Positions 54,627-63,836 of a stretch of 64,000 nt of DNA are shown in pieces (the first letter of the stretch is position 1; each line of letters begins with the position of its first letter). Source of the DNA: UBA4656 sp002405525 (GTDB lineage Bacteria > Pseudomonadota > Gammaproteobacteria > Xanthomonadales > Ahniellaceae); assembly GCA_036723735.1 (NCBI GenBank), contig DAIMGT010000007.1:30902-94901 (forward strand), in the 5' to 3' direction. Both the position numbers and the translations under genes were made by a program. Below the pieces are notes generated by a model. The model saw nothing but the letters and a program-made list of their open reading frames with translations. It ran no database searches and was not told where the DNA came from.

Positions 54627-55139
54627 TCAGGCATCCGCGGGGCCGGCGTAGCTCACCGCCAGCACCACGAACAGCGTGCGGCCCAGCGGCAGTTCGACCG
54701 CCACCTCTTCATCCACCCGATGCCGAAGCAGGGCCCGGGCCAGCGGCGAATCGACGCTGATGTGGCCGGCGGCGGCGTCGGTCTCGTCGGGGCCGACGAT
54801 GCGATAGCGGTGCTCGCGCCCAGACTCGTCCTCCAGCCGCAGCCAGGCGCCGAAGAAGATCGCCAGCGGATCGGCGGGCGGCTCCTGCACGACCTTGAGT
54901 GCGCTCAGGCGTTTGCTCAGATAGCGCACGCGGCGGTCGAGGTCTGCCAGTTGCCGCTTGCGATAGGTGTACTCGGCGTTTTCCGAGCGGTCGCCCTCCG
55001 CCGCTGCGGCGGCGAGCGCGCGCACCACCTCGGGCCTCCGTTGGCGCCAGAGGTGCTCCAGTTCGGCCTTCAGGCGCCGCTGGCCTTCGGGGGTGATCAG
55101 GGCAGTGCCGTGTTCGACGGGCGGGCGCCAGCGGGGCAT
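54627..55139 (-). CDS. greB: Transcription elongation factor GreB
   Basis: 170 aa. N-terminal coiled coil with LITPEGQRRLKAELEHLWRQRRPEVVRALAAAAAEGDRSENAEY; the acidic DRSENAEY tip rescues arrested RNA polymerase by transcript cleavage. YRKRQLADLDRRVRYLSKRLSAL matches GreB rather than GreA. C-terminal FKBP-like domain completes the protein. ATG 55139 gives the normal length. Confidence 0.9.
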   Translation of the reverse strand: MPRWRPPVEHGTALITPEGQRRLKAELEHLWRQRRPEVVRALAAAAAEGDRSENAEYTYRKRQLADLDRRVRYLSKRLSALKVVQEPPADPLAIFFGAWLRLEDESGREHRYRIVGPDETDAAAGHISVDSPLARALLRHRVDEEVAVELPLGRTLFVVLAVSYAGPADA

Positions 55140-55193
55140 GGGCGGTTGCGGGCTTCCACGCGAGGTGCGCGCGGGCCGTGCCAGAGTGCCGCG

Positions 55194-56087
55194 ATGCACA
55201 CGATGCGTCCACCCGGCGCGCTGCGCCTCGGCTGCCCGGTGTGGGCCTTCGAGGGATGGCGCGGTTCGCTCTACACCCGCGCCGCGCGCCGCGAGGATTT
55301 CCTGCCGCAGTACGCGCGGGTGTTCGGCACCGTGGAGGGGAATGCCACGTTCTACGGACTGCCTTCGGAGGCCACGGTGCGCCGCTGGGCCGCCGAGGCG
55401 CCGCCCGGGTTCCGATTCTGCTTCAAGTTTCCGCGAGCGGTGACCCACGAGCGTCAACTGGTGGGCGCGCAGCGCGAGACGGATGCTTTCCTGCGCCTGA
55501 TGGCGTTGCTGCCCGAGCGGCTCGGCCCGCTGCTGCTGCAGCTCGGGCCCGGCTTCGGGCCGCGCCATCTCGACGACCTCGACCGCTTCCTCGGGGCGCT
55601 GCCTCGCGGCCTCCCCTGCGCGGTCGAGGTGCGCCATGCAGGTCTCTATGACGACGGTCCGGCGGAAGCGGCCTTCGATGCCCTGCTCGCCGCCCACGGC
55701 GCCGCGCGCTGCAACTTCGACACCGCCGACGTGTTCAGCGCCGAGGCATCGGACGCCAGCACCGCGCAGGCGCAGTCGCGCAAGCCGCGTCTGCCCTGGC
55801 GCGCGGCCGCGCCCACGGGCCCGGCCTTCGTGCGCTTCGTCGGCCGCAACCGGATCGAAGCGTCGGAGTCCGCGCTGGCGCGCTGGGTGGGGCCGGTCGG
55901 CGAGTGGCTGGCCTCCGGGCGCGAGGTCTACTTCTTCACCCACACGCCCGACGATGCGGCGGCTCCGCACCTCGCGCGGCGCTTCCACAGCATGCTGCGC
56001 GCGCCATTGCCCGCGCTGCCGCCGCTGGCCCCGTTTCCCGGCGAAGCCGAACCGCCGGTGACGGTGCAGGGCGGGCTATTCGACTGA
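55194..56087 (+). CDS. DUF72 domain protein (YecE family)
   Basis: 297 aa TIM-barrel-like protein. Family blocks: LGCPVWAFEGWRGSLY, FGTVEGNATFYGLPSEATVRRWAAEAPPGFRFCFKFPRAVTHER, LGPLLLQLGPGF, PCAVEVRHAGLYDD, FVRFVGRNRI and EVYFFTHTPDDAAAPHLARRF. No biochemical role is settled for the family. Divergent from greB and convergent with the HerA-like gene. Confidence 0.87.
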   Translation: MHTMRPPGALRLGCPVWAFEGWRGSLYTRAARREDFLPQYARVFGTVEGNATFYGLPSEATVRRWAAEAPPGFRFCFKFPRAVTHERQLVGAQRETDAFLRLMALLPERLGPLLLQLGPGFGPRHLDDLDRFLGALPRGLPCAVEVRHAGLYDDGPAEAAFDALLAAHGAARCNFDTADVFSAEASDASTAQAQSRKPRLPWRAAAPTGPAFVRFVGRNRIEASESALARWVGPVGEWLASGREVYFFTHTPDDAAAPHLARRFHSMLRAPLPALPPLAPFPGEAEPPVTVQGGLFD

Positions 56088-56166
56088 GGTGCCTCAGCAG
56101 CGTGTTGATGAACACCCTGCTGGGGCGAGGCAGGGATGCCGCGCCCGCGAATCGATCGCGTAAGCG

Positions 56167-56217
56167 ATTGATTGATTCGTCGAGAGGGAGTACGAACCGA
56201 TGCCGAACTCGCGACGC
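56167..56217 (-). repeat. Interspersed repeat B, copy 3 (reverse)
   Basis: Its reverse complement, GTCGCGAGTTCGGCATCGGTTCG onwards, matches copies 1 and 2 (22304, 60045) in the blocks GTCGCGAGT, TTCG, ACTC and CGAATCA. It sits between convergent genes, next to a hairpin. Confidence 0.5.
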
Positions 56218-56245
56218 TGAGAAAGTGCAGGAACGCACTTTCTCA
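56218..56245. terminator. Bidirectional hairpin between convergent genes
   Basis: An 11-bp perfect stem TGAGAAAGTGC (56218-56228) and GCACTTTCTCA (56235-56245) with an AGGAAC loop lies between the DUF72 and HerA-like genes. The A/T-rich lower stem suits termination in either direction. Confidence 0.55.
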
Positions 56246-56331
56246 ACATCCTGCTTGTGTGGAGGCGGCGCGCGCGCCGCCACACCCTTCGATCGTGCAG
56301 CGCCCCCGGTCGCGCCGCGAGCGGGATTGCC

Positions 56332-57840
56332 TCAACGTCGGGTCAGACCACCCAGCACGCCGCGCAGGATCTGCCGGCCCAGCTGGTTGCCCACCGTGCG
56401 CATGGTCGATTTCGCCATCGCCTCGATCGCGCCCTGGCGGCGCCTGGTGCCGAACAGCCAGTCCTTGACCGTGCTGCTGACGCCGCCTTCGGCCGGTACC
56501 TGCGCGGACGGCGCGTTGGGTGCCGGCGCGGGAGCGGGCGTTGGCGCCGGTGTCGGCGCGGCGGCCGGTTCCGCGCGCCGGTTCAGCATTTCGTAGGCCG
56601 ACTCGCGGTTCAGCGCGGTATCGTACTTGCCGCCCACCGGCGAGCGCGCACGTAGCGTGGCGCGCTCGTCGTCGGTGATCGCGCCGATGCGACAGCGCGG
56701 CGGCACCATGAAGGTGCGCTCCACCGGCAGCGGCACGCCGCCGTCCTGAAGGGTGGTGACCAGTGCCTCGCCGACCCCGAGCTGGGTGATCGCGTCGACG
56801 ACCTTGAACGATGGATTGGGCGGGAAGGTCTCGGCCGCGGTGCGCACCGCCTTCTGGTCGCGCGGGGTGAAGGCGCGCAACGCGTGCTGGACGCGGTTTC
56901 CCAACTGCCCCAGGATCGCATCCGGAACGTCGTCGGGCAGCTGCGAGATGAAGTACACGCCGACGCCCTTGGAGCGGATCAGGCGTACCACCTGCTCCAC
57001 GCGCTGGGTGAGCGCCGGCGGGGCATCGGTGAACAACAGGTGGGCTTCGTCGAAGAAGAACACCAGTTTCGGCAGCGGCAGGTCGCCGACCTCGGGCAGG
57101 TTCTCGAACAGCTCCGACAGCATCCACAGCAGGAAGGTGGCATACAGCCGCGGTTTGAGGATCAACTGTTCGGCGCTGAGCACGTTGATGATGCCGCGCC
57201 CGGACATCTCCTGGCGCATGAAGTCGGCCAGGTCGAGCGCCGGTTCGCCGAAGAACTTCGCGCCACCGCCGCTGTCCAGGCGCAGGATCGCGCGCTGGAT
57301 GGCGGCGATCGACTGCGGGCTCACCAGTCCGTACTGCGCGGAGACCTGCTTGGCGTTCTCGCTGAGGAACGCGAGCAGGGCGCGCAGGTCGTCGAGGTCG
57401 AGCAGCAGCAGGCCGTTGTCGTCGGCGACCCTGAAGCCAACCTGCAGCACGCCTTCCTGAGTATCGTTAATCTCCAGCATCCTTGCCAGCAGGGTGGGGC
57501 CCAGCTCGGACACGCTGGCGCGCACCGGGTGTCCCTTGGCGCCGTAGAGGTCCCAGAACACCACCGGATTGGCGGCCGGCGCCCAGTCGGCGAGCCCCAG
57601 CCTGTCGATCCGCGCCTTGATCCGGTCGCTCGCGCTGCCCGGCTGGCACAGGCCGGCCAGATCGCCCTTCACGTCGGCCAGGAACACCGGCACGCCGAGT
57701 CGCGAGAAGCCCTCCGCCATCACCATCAGCGACACCGACTTGCCGGTGCCGGTGGCGCCGGCCACGAGGCCGTGGCGGTTGGCGTACCTGCCGAGCAGGT
57801 GCACCTCGCGCTCGCCTTTGCCGAGCAGGATGTCGTTCAC
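56332..57840 (-). CDS. HerA-like helicase/ATPase, DUF853 (YjgR type)
   Basis: 502 aa. P-loop GATGTGKS (28-35) in RHGLVAGATGTGKSVSLMVMAEGF, Walker B-like KLVFFFDEAHLLFTDAP, and QLPDDVPDAILGQLGNRVQHALRAFTPRDQKAVRTAAETF, the DUF853 pattern of HerA/FtsK-related ATPases. A Pro/Ala-rich linker (PAAAPTPAPTPAPAPAPNAP) precedes a helical tail ending in glycine-rich LGGLTRR. YjgR-like proteins have an unclear DNA-related or secretion-related function. Confidence 0.88.
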   Translation of the reverse strand: MNDILLGKGEREVHLLGRYANRHGLVAGATGTGKSVSLMVMAEGFSRLGVPVFLADVKGDLAGLCQPGSASDRIKARIDRLGLADWAPAANPVVFWDLYGAKGHPVRASVSELGPTLLARMLEINDTQEGVLQVGFRVADDNGLLLLDLDDLRALLAFLSENAKQVSAQYGLVSPQSIAAIQRAILRLDSGGGAKFFGEPALDLADFMRQEMSGRGIINVLSAEQLILKPRLYATFLLWMLSELFENLPEVGDLPLPKLVFFFDEAHLLFTDAPPALTQRVEQVVRLIRSKGVGVYFISQLPDDVPDAILGQLGNRVQHALRAFTPRDQKAVRTAAETFPPNPSFKVVDAITQLGVGEALVTTLQDGGVPLPVERTFMVPPRCRIGAITDDERATLRARSPVGGKYDTALNRESAYEMLNRRAEPAAAPTPAPTPAPAPAPNAPSAQVPAEGGVSSTVKDWLFGTRRRQGAIEAMAKSTMRTVGNQLGRQILRGVLGGLTRR

Positions 57841-57960
57841 GTGCCGTCTCCTCGTTCGATGTCCGCGATTCTAGGTGGACCGGGGCGCCGGCGGCAGGTG
57901 GCGTTGCCGGCCATCGGGGCTGCGGGTAAGGTGCCCGGCCTCCAGTCCCGGAGTCCGCCC

Positions 57961-59445
57961 GTGTCCCCACGCGCACGCCTTGCCGCCATCCTCGCCGTTC
58001 TCGCGCTCGCTGCCTGCGCGCAAGCTCCGCACCGCGCCGCGTCGGCCGTGGACGAGGCCAAGGTCGACGCCATCCTGGTCGACGTGAAGTCGGCGGCCGA
58101 CCTGGGCGAGACGGGCCTTGCCGCGCTCGCCGCCGGCGACACGGACGCCGCCGCGCGCGCGCTGGCCGCTGCGCGCGAGGCCTTCACCGCCGCCGCCGGG
58201 CGCTGTGCGACCACTCCCGGCTGCGATCTCGAGCGCGTGCTGTCCGCGCAGGATGCGCTGGTCGCGCGGCAGACCGAGGTGCTGATCGGTGGGGTCGCGG
58301 ACCGCACGCGGATGGAGGACGCGACGCCTGGCGAAGAGGTCAACGAGGAATCCGAGTCGCCGCTGCTGTCCGAAGTGCCCGAGACGCAGCGCGCCGTGGC
58401 GCTGCTCAAGGGCCAGGACCTGCGCACCCTGATCCGCGTCAACGAACCGGTCAAGGCGGCGCTGGAGGAGTGGTTGACCTGGATGCGCCCGTTCCTGCTG
58501 GAAGCGCACGAGAACTACCAGTTCATGCGTTACCGGATGTGGCCCGAGTACGAAAGGGCCGGCCTGCCCGAGGCGCTGCTGTTCGGCATCCTGGCCAAGG
58601 AGTCGGGCGCCAAGGTGCATGCGGTGTCGCGCGCCGGTGCCTCCGGCCCGCTGCAGTTCATGTACTACACCGGTCGGCGCTACGGGCTGTCGGTGCAGGA
58701 CGGCTTCGACCAGCGCTTCGATCCGGCGGCGGCGACCCGCGCCAATGTGGCCTACATCAACGACCACCTGCGCATCTTCAACAACGACCTCGAGCTCGTG
58801 CTCGGCGCCTACAACGGCGGCGAGGGGCGCATGCAGCGGCTGTCGGACCGGGGCGCGAAGCGATTCTGGGACCCGGCGGTGTTCAACCGCCTGCCGCCTG
58901 AGACGCGCGACTACGTGCCGATGGTGCTGGCCGCGGCTTGGCTGTTCCTGCACCCGGACGAGTACAACCTCCGCTTCCCGCAGGTCGATGCGCGGCCCGG
59001 CGAGATCACGCTCACCCGCGCCACTTCGCTGAACGAACTCGCCGTCTGCCTCGGCCAGCAGGGGAACGAGCGCGGCTGGTTCCGCACCCTGCGCAACCTC
59101 AATCCGCGCTGGGAATCGACCGACCGCATCCCGCCGGGCACCCGCCTTGAGCTGCCGGCGGTCGCGGCACAGGCGTACTCGCGCACCTGCGTCGCCGGCC
59201 CGCTGGCCGACCTCGCCGCACAACTGCACACCGCGCGCAAGCCTGGCGCTGCGCCGGCTTCCCGGGTCGCCGGTGGCGGTGCGCCGCGCACCCACCTCGT
59301 GCAGCGCGGCGAGACGCTGTCCTCCATCGCGCGCAAGTTCGGCTGCGCCAACCCGCGGCAGATCGCCGACGCCAACCGCATCAAGGCGCCGCGCTATGCG
59401 ATTCGCGCCGGACAGAGGCTGGTGGTTCCCGACTGCCGCGCTTGA
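57961..59445 (+). CDS. mltD: Membrane-bound lytic transglycosylase, MltD-like lipoprotein
   Basis: 494 aa. The lipobox LALAAC predicts a lipoprotein with Cys at about residue 19. The SLT domain has catalytic Glu214 (ILAKESGAKVHAVSRAGASGPLQFM) with AYNGGEGRM later; a LysM domain at about 441-490 (THLVQRGETLSSIARKFG) binds peptidoglycan. Lytic transglycosylases cleave glycan strands during cell-wall remodelling. GTG at 57961 is the start. The upstream in-frame extension is the antisense of the HerA-like gene. Confidence 0.9.
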   Translation: MSPRARLAAILAVLALAACAQAPHRAASAVDEAKVDAILVDVKSAADLGETGLAALAAGDTDAAARALAAAREAFTAAAGRCATTPGCDLERVLSAQDALVARQTEVLIGGVADRTRMEDATPGEEVNEESESPLLSEVPETQRAVALLKGQDLRTLIRVNEPVKAALEEWLTWMRPFLLEAHENYQFMRYRMWPEYERAGLPEALLFGILAKESGAKVHAVSRAGASGPLQFMYYTGRRYGLSVQDGFDQRFDPAAATRANVAYINDHLRIFNNDLELVLGAYNGGEGRMQRLSDRGAKRFWDPAVFNRLPPETRDYVPMVLAAAWLFLHPDEYNLRFPQVDARPGEITLTRATSLNELAVCLGQQGNERGWFRTLRNLNPRWESTDRIPPGTRLELPAVAAQAYSRTCVAGPLADLAAQLHTARKPGAAPASRVAGGGAPRTHLVQRGETLSSIARKFGCANPRQIADANRIKAPRYAIRAGQRLVVPDCRA

Positions 59446-59522
59446 CGCTGCCTGCGGCGGGCGGCCGCGCCGGCCCTGGCAGACGGTCGCCAGTCGCCGC
59501 GCGTCCGCGGGCGGCCTGACGG

Positions 59523-59903
59523 TCAGGTGGTGCCGTTCGCGAGGCCGCCGGATTCGCGCAGCCGCCGGACGGTGCGAAGGACCTGGCGGTGCAGGTCCTG
59601 CAACTCGGCGTGAGGCGAGGGGGCAGTTTCGTGGATCGCCGCCACCAGCCACTGCGCGATGCCTAGCACGCGCACGCGCGCAATGACCGCGCGCACGCGG
59701 CGGAAGGCGGCGTCGGTCGATCGGGCCGTTGTCACCCCGCGTTCCGGCACCTGCAGGTCGCGCGACACCTGGGTGACCACCGACCGCAGGTCGGCCCCCG
59801 AAAGTGCGTCGATCCGGCGGCGGACCTCGGCCAACTGGCGACGCACGACGAGGAACCGGATCAGCGCCCGCAAGCGGATCGTGTACTGTCCGAACGTCTC
59901 CAC
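59523..59903 (-). CDS. Conserved-looking hypothetical protein, 126 aa
   Basis: The frame is protein-like from MVETFGQYTIRLRALIRFLVVRRQLAEVRRRIDALSGADLRSVVTQVSRDLQVPERG: basic, helical, with no membrane segment or known motif. The open frame extends upstream to 60029, but those extra residues run into repeat B and look noncoding. It converges with the mltD-like gene. I do not recognise a family. Confidence 0.5.
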   Translation of the reverse strand: METFGQYTIRLRALIRFLVVRRQLAEVRRRIDALSGADLRSVVTQVSRDLQVPERGVTTARSTDAAFRRVRAVIARVRVLGIAQWLVAAIHETAPSPHAELQDLHRQVLRTVRRLRESGGLANGTT

Positions 59904-60044
59904 CATGACCACCGCGTCGCGCCATCGAACCAGGAAGACAAGTATGTGCGCACCTCCCTGCCGCGGTCTGTGGCTCAGGTCACACAGGGGCGCGGGAGGC
60001 TGCTCAGAGCCTGTGAGAAAAACCCACATCCTCTGGATGATTCC

Positions 60045-60135
60045 AGTCGCGAGTCCGGCACAGTTCCGGACTCGCTCCCGCGAATCACGCGCTTGAGTGC
60101 ATGACCTGCATGCGGGCCCTCCCCATGGCCTGCCT
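60045..60135 (+). repeat. Interspersed repeat B, copy 2
   Basis: About 90 bases resembling 22304-22392 in the same direction; blocks GTCGCGAGTCCGG, ACTCGCTCCCGCGAATCA, GTGCATGACC and CATGGCCTGCCT are shared. It stands downstream of psd. Confidence 0.6.
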
Positions 60136-60158
60136 GGGGGCTGTTTTCTCCCAGTCGC

Positions 60159-61013
60159 TCAGGCGGCGCCAGGGATGACGCCGAGGCGCTGTCCCATCCG
60201 CACCGGCTGCCCGGCACGCAGCCCCGGGTCGAGTCGGAAGCCCCGCGGCAGCAGGACCACCACGGTCGAGCCCATGTTGAAACGCCCCAGTTCGCCGCCG
60301 CGCGGCAGGTCCACGGCGGGCGCGACCCCGCGGAAATCGCGGACCGCCATCGCCCTCGCGTAGGGCGGAATCTCGACCCCGCCCCAGACCGTTTCGACGC
60401 CGGAAACCAGCATCGCGCCGACCAGCACCACCGCCAGCCGACCGTGGTCGGTGTCGAACAGACAGACCAGGCGTTCGTTGCGTGCGAACAGGCCCGGCAC
60501 CTCGTCGACGGTGCGCGGGGAGACGCTGAACAGGCGACCCGGCACGTGGCGGGTCTCGCGCAGTCGGCCAGCCAGCGGCAGGTGCACGCGGTGGTAGTCC
60601 CGCGGCGACAGGTACACGGTCGCGAACACACCGTCGTGGAACGACTCCGCCGCGCTCGCATCCCCGAGCAGCGCGGCGGCGGTGTAGTCGTGTCCCTTGG
60701 CCTGCAGGATGCGATCCCCGTCGATCTTGCCGCACTGGCTGATGTGGCCGTCGGCCGGCATCAGGACCGCGGCCGGGTCGGCGTCCAGCGGGCGCGCGCC
60801 TGGCTTGAGAGCGCGGGTGAAGAAAGCATTGAAGTGCGGATAGTCCGCGAGGTCGGTGCTGGCCGCTTCGGAGAGATCGACCCCGTACAGCCGGGCGATC
60901 GCCCGGATCAGCAGGTCCTTCCACGGCCGAAGGCGCCAGCGCGTGGCCGCCATCACGATCCGCGACAGCAGCTTTTGCGGGACCACGTGCTGCAGCGCGA
61001 CCCCGGGGCGCAC
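60159..61013 (-). CDS. psd: Phosphatidylserine decarboxylase
   Basis: 284 aa inner-membrane enzyme that makes phosphatidylethanolamine. The self-cleavage site that yields the pyruvoyl group is GST with Ser249 in LGRFNMGSTVVVLLP (LGST in many homologues; here MGST). AVLMPADGHISQ and YHRVHLPLAG (catalytic DYHRVH) are conserved. GTG at 61013 is the start because GGAGG stands 7 bases upstream and ALQHVVPQKLLSR aligns with the Psd N-terminus. It overlaps the 3' end of the SCO gene by 61 bases. Confidence 0.9.
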   Translation of the reverse strand: MRPGVALQHVVPQKLLSRIVMAATRWRLRPWKDLLIRAIARLYGVDLSEAASTDLADYPHFNAFFTRALKPGARPLDADPAAVLMPADGHISQCGKIDGDRILQAKGHDYTAAALLGDASAAESFHDGVFATVYLSPRDYHRVHLPLAGRLRETRHVPGRLFSVSPRTVDEVPGLFARNERLVCLFDTDHGRLAVVLVGAMLVSGVETVWGGVEIPPYARAMAVRDFRGVAPAVDLPRGGELGRFNMGSTVVVLLPRGFRLDPGLRAGQPVRMGQRLGVIPGAA

Positions 61014-61648
61014 GCGCCCGCCTCCGCCAGCCGGCGCAGGTCGGCGGCGATGCGCGACGGATCGAGTGGCGGCCGGAACATTCCGGCGAGGCGGCCCTGC
61101 GGGTCGACGAGCACGACCTGGCCGCTGTGGTCCACCGTGTAGCCACCGCCGTCCAGGGGTGTCTGCAGGTACACGATGCCGAGCCCCCGCGCCATCGGCT
61201 GCAGGCGCTCGTCGGGTGCGGTGGCGGCGATGATCGAGGGACTGAAATAGGCGGCGTACCTCGCCAGCGTGGCCGGGTCGTCGCGCGCCGGATCGACCGA
61301 CACGAACAGCAGTTGCAGCGGGTCGGGCAGCGGCGGCGTCGCCAGCGCATCCTCGACTTGCTTCAGCTGCGCCAGCGTGGTCGGGCAGATGTCGGGACAG
61401 TGGGTGAAGCCGAAGAAGGCCAGCGTCCAGCGGCCCTCGAAGTCGGCCGCGGTGAATGTCCCGCCGGGCGCGCGATCGAGCGCGAACGGCTCGATGACAC
61501 GCGGCACGGGGTACAGCAGGGCCGCCTGCACCGCCGGGGCGGCAGAGCGGTCGGGGGCGATGAACTGGCGTTGGCCCAGCCACAGGCCCGCGGACACCGC
61601 CACGGCCGCGACCACGATCAGCAGCATGATGTTGCGATTGGAATGCAT
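60953..61648 (-). CDS. SCO1/SenC-family copper chaperone/thioredoxin-like protein
   Basis: 231 aa. N-terminal membrane anchor about 8-28 (MLLIVVAAVAVSAGLWLG) and a periplasmic thioredoxin fold. The copper-binding CxxxC is Cys84 and Cys88 (FTHCPDICPT), with the third ligand His174 (YTVDHSGQVVL). SCO proteins deliver copper to the CuA centre of cytochrome oxidase. No oxidase gene is in the window. Its last 61 bases overlap psd in another frame, and its tail (CSTWSRKSCCRGS) is encoded in that overlap. Confidence 0.9.
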   Translation of the reverse strand: MHSNRNIMLLIVVAAVAVSAGLWLGQRQFIAPDRSAAPAVQAALLYPVPRVIEPFALDRAPGGTFTAADFEGRWTLAFFGFTHCPDICPTTLAQLKQVEDALATPPLPDPLQLLFVSVDPARDDPATLARYAAYFSPSIIAATAPDERLQPMARGLGIVYLQTPLDGGGYTVDHSGQVVLVDPQGRLAGMFRPPLDPSRIAADLRRLAEAGACAPGSRCSTWSRKSCCRGS

Positions 61649-61733
61649 GCGCGAGCGAATCAGAATCAGGGAGGCGGATTATAGAACGGCGGTCGTCGGC
61701 AGGCCGTGGACCCGTATACTGCGCGCCTCGCCG

Positions 61734-62678
61734 ATGCCTTTCGCCCTCGTGCCCGCCGAACTGACCACCCTCATCGACTTCATCCGCTGGGGCGCGAGCC
61801 GCTTCAACGAGGCGAAGCTCACCTTCGGCCACGGCAACGATTCGGCCATCGACGAGGCCACGCAATTGGTCCTGCATGCGCTCCACCTGCCGCCGGACAC
61901 GCCGCCGGCTTACGGTGCCGCCCACCTGAGCGCCGAGGAGCGCGCCGTGGTGCTGGAGCTGTTCCGCCGGCGCATCGCCGAGCGCCGCCCTGCAGCCTAT
62001 CTGACTGGCGAAGCCTGGTTTGCCGGGCTCGCCTTCGAGGTCGACGAGCGCGTGCTGGTGCCGCGCAGTCCGATCGCGGAACTCATCCTGACCGGCTTCG
62101 AGCCCTGGCTCGGTGGGCGCGAGGTGCAGCGGGTGCTGGACCTTTGCACCGGCTCGGGCTGCATCGGCATCGCGACCGCGGTGCACCAGCTGCACTGGCA
62201 GGTGGACGTGGCCGACATCAGCGACGCCGCGCTCGAACTCGCGCGGCGCAACGCGAAGGAACTCGACGTCGAAGCGCGCGTGCGCGTGCTGCAGTCGGAC
62301 CTGTTCCGCGGCCTGACCGGCGAGCGCTACGACCTGATCGTCACCAACCCGCCCTACGTGCCGGCCGACGAGGTCGCCGACCTGCCGCCGGAGTACCAGC
62401 ACGAGCCGGCGCTGGGCCTGAAATCGGGCCAGGACGGACTCGACCTGCCGTTGCGCATTCTGGCCGCGGCACCCGAGCACTTGAACGCGGGCGGTCTGCT
62501 GATCTGCGAAGTCGGCGACAGCGAGGCCGCGCTGTGTGAGCTGCTGCCGCAGGTGCCCTTCGCGTGGGTGGAATTCAAGGTGGGGCAGATGGGCGTGCTG
62601 GTGCTGGAGCGCGGCGACCTGGTCGCCCACCACGGCGCCTTTTCAGCCGCGTTGGCGGCACGCGGGCTGACGCCATGA
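61734..62678 (+). CDS. prmB: 50S ribosomal protein L3 N(5)-glutamine methyltransferase PrmB
   Basis: 314 aa SAM-dependent methyltransferase of the HemK/PrmB group. SAM motif VLDLCTGSGCIGIATA, active-site NPPYVP from Asn205, LIDF.RW-type N-domain and YQHEPALGLKSGQDGLDLPLRIL mark it as PrmB, which methylates L3 rather than release factors. The stop overlaps aroC as ATGA. Confidence 0.92.
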   Translation: MPFALVPAELTTLIDFIRWGASRFNEAKLTFGHGNDSAIDEATQLVLHALHLPPDTPPAYGAAHLSAEERAVVLELFRRRIAERRPAAYLTGEAWFAGLAFEVDERVLVPRSPIAELILTGFEPWLGGREVQRVLDLCTGSGCIGIATAVHQLHWQVDVADISDAALELARRNAKELDVEARVRVLQSDLFRGLTGERYDLIVTNPPYVPADEVADLPPEYQHEPALGLKSGQDGLDLPLRILAAAPEHLNAGGLLICEVGDSEAALCELLPQVPFAWVEFKVGQMGVLVLERGDLVAHHGAFSAALAARGLTP

Positions 62679-63766
62679 GCAACACCTTCGGCAAGATGCT
62701 GGCGGTCACCACCTTCGGCGAGAGCCACGGGCCGGCGATCGGCTGCGTGATCGACGGCTGCCCGCCGGGACTCGAGATCCACGAAGACGAGTTCGCGCAC
62801 GACCTCGCGCGCCGCGCCACCGGCCGCTCGCGCCACGTGTCCGCGCGCAAGGAGGAAGACCGCGTCGAGATCCTCTCCGGCGTCTACCAGGGCCGCACCA
62901 CCGGCACCCCGATCGCGCTGCTGGTGCGCAACACGGATGCGAAGTCGAAGGACTACGCCGACATCGCGCGCACCTTCCGCCCCGGCCACGCCGACTGGAC
63001 CTACCACCAGAAATACGGCCTGCGCGACCCTCGTGGCGGCGGGCGCTCGTCGGCGCGCGAGACCACGATGCGCGTGGCCGCCGCGGTGATCGCCAAGAAG
63101 TGGCTGCGCGAACGCATGAGCATCATCGTGCGCGGCTGCATGACCCAGATGGGCGCCCTGGTCGCGCGCCACTTCGACTGGTCGGCGGTGGAGGAGAATC
63201 CTTTCTTCTGGCCCGATCCCGACATGATCGGCGAGCTCGAGGCGTATCTCGATGCGATCCGCGGCGAGCGCGACAGCGTCGGCGGCCGCGTCGAGGTCTT
63301 CGCCGAAGGCGTGCCCGCCGGTCTCGGCGAGCCGCTGTACGGCAAGCTCGACGGCGACCTCGCGGCCGCGCTGATGGGCATCAATGCGGTCAAGGGCGTG
63401 GAGATCGGCGATGGCTTCGCCGCGGTCGCCCAGCGCGGCACCGAGCACCGCGACGAACTCAGGCCTCAGGGATTCCTGTCCAATCACGCCGGCGGCATCC
63501 TTGGCGGCATCAGCACCGGGCAGGTGATCCGCGCATCCATCGCGCTCAAGCCCACTTCCAGCCTGCCGCAACCTGGCCGCAGCATCGATGTCGACGGCAA
63601 CCCGGTCGAAGTCATCACCAAGGGCCGCCACGATCCCTGCGTCGCCATCCGGGCCACGCCGATCGCCGAAGCCATGGTCGCGCTGGTCCTGATGGACCAC
63701 GTGCTGCGGCATCGGGCGCAGTGCGGTGACGTTGGCCCCGTGACGCCCGATTTTCGCCCCACGTAG
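62675..63766 (+). CDS. aroC: Chorismate synthase
   Basis: 363 aa FMN-dependent enzyme for the last shikimate step. Signatures: FGESHGPAIGCVIDGCPPGLEI, GTPIALLVRNTDAKSKDY, RPGHADWTYHQKYGLRDPRGGGRSSARETTMRVAA and SNHAGGILGGISTGQVI. The start overlaps the prmB stop, the conserved prmB-aroC pairing of gammaproteobacteria. Confidence 0.97.
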   Translation: MSNTFGKMLAVTTFGESHGPAIGCVIDGCPPGLEIHEDEFAHDLARRATGRSRHVSARKEEDRVEILSGVYQGRTTGTPIALLVRNTDAKSKDYADIARTFRPGHADWTYHQKYGLRDPRGGGRSSARETTMRVAAAVIAKKWLRERMSIIVRGCMTQMGALVARHFDWSAVEENPFFWPDPDMIGELEAYLDAIRGERDSVGGRVEVFAEGVPAGLGEPLYGKLDGDLAAALMGINAVKGVEIGDGFAAVAQRGTEHRDELRPQGFLSNHAGGILGGISTGQVIRASIALKPTSSLPQPGRSIDVDGNPVEVITKGRHDPCVAIRATPIAEAMVALVLMDHVLRHRAQCGDVGPVTPDFRPT

Positions 63767-63836
63767 GGTGCAATGAGCGCAGCGAATTGCACCGCCACGA
63801 TGGGATCGGTGCATTTCGCTGCGCACATTGCACCCT
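63762..63836. repeat. Interspersed repeat A, copy 2, forming a 21-bp stem
   Basis: Directly at the aroC stop. Arms 63766-63786 (GGGTGCAATGAGCGCAGCGAA) and 63815-63835 are inverted repeats with one mismatch, so the RNA folds into a long stem. The left part repeats 31787-31820. Likely acts on the aroC 3' end. Confidence 0.6.
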
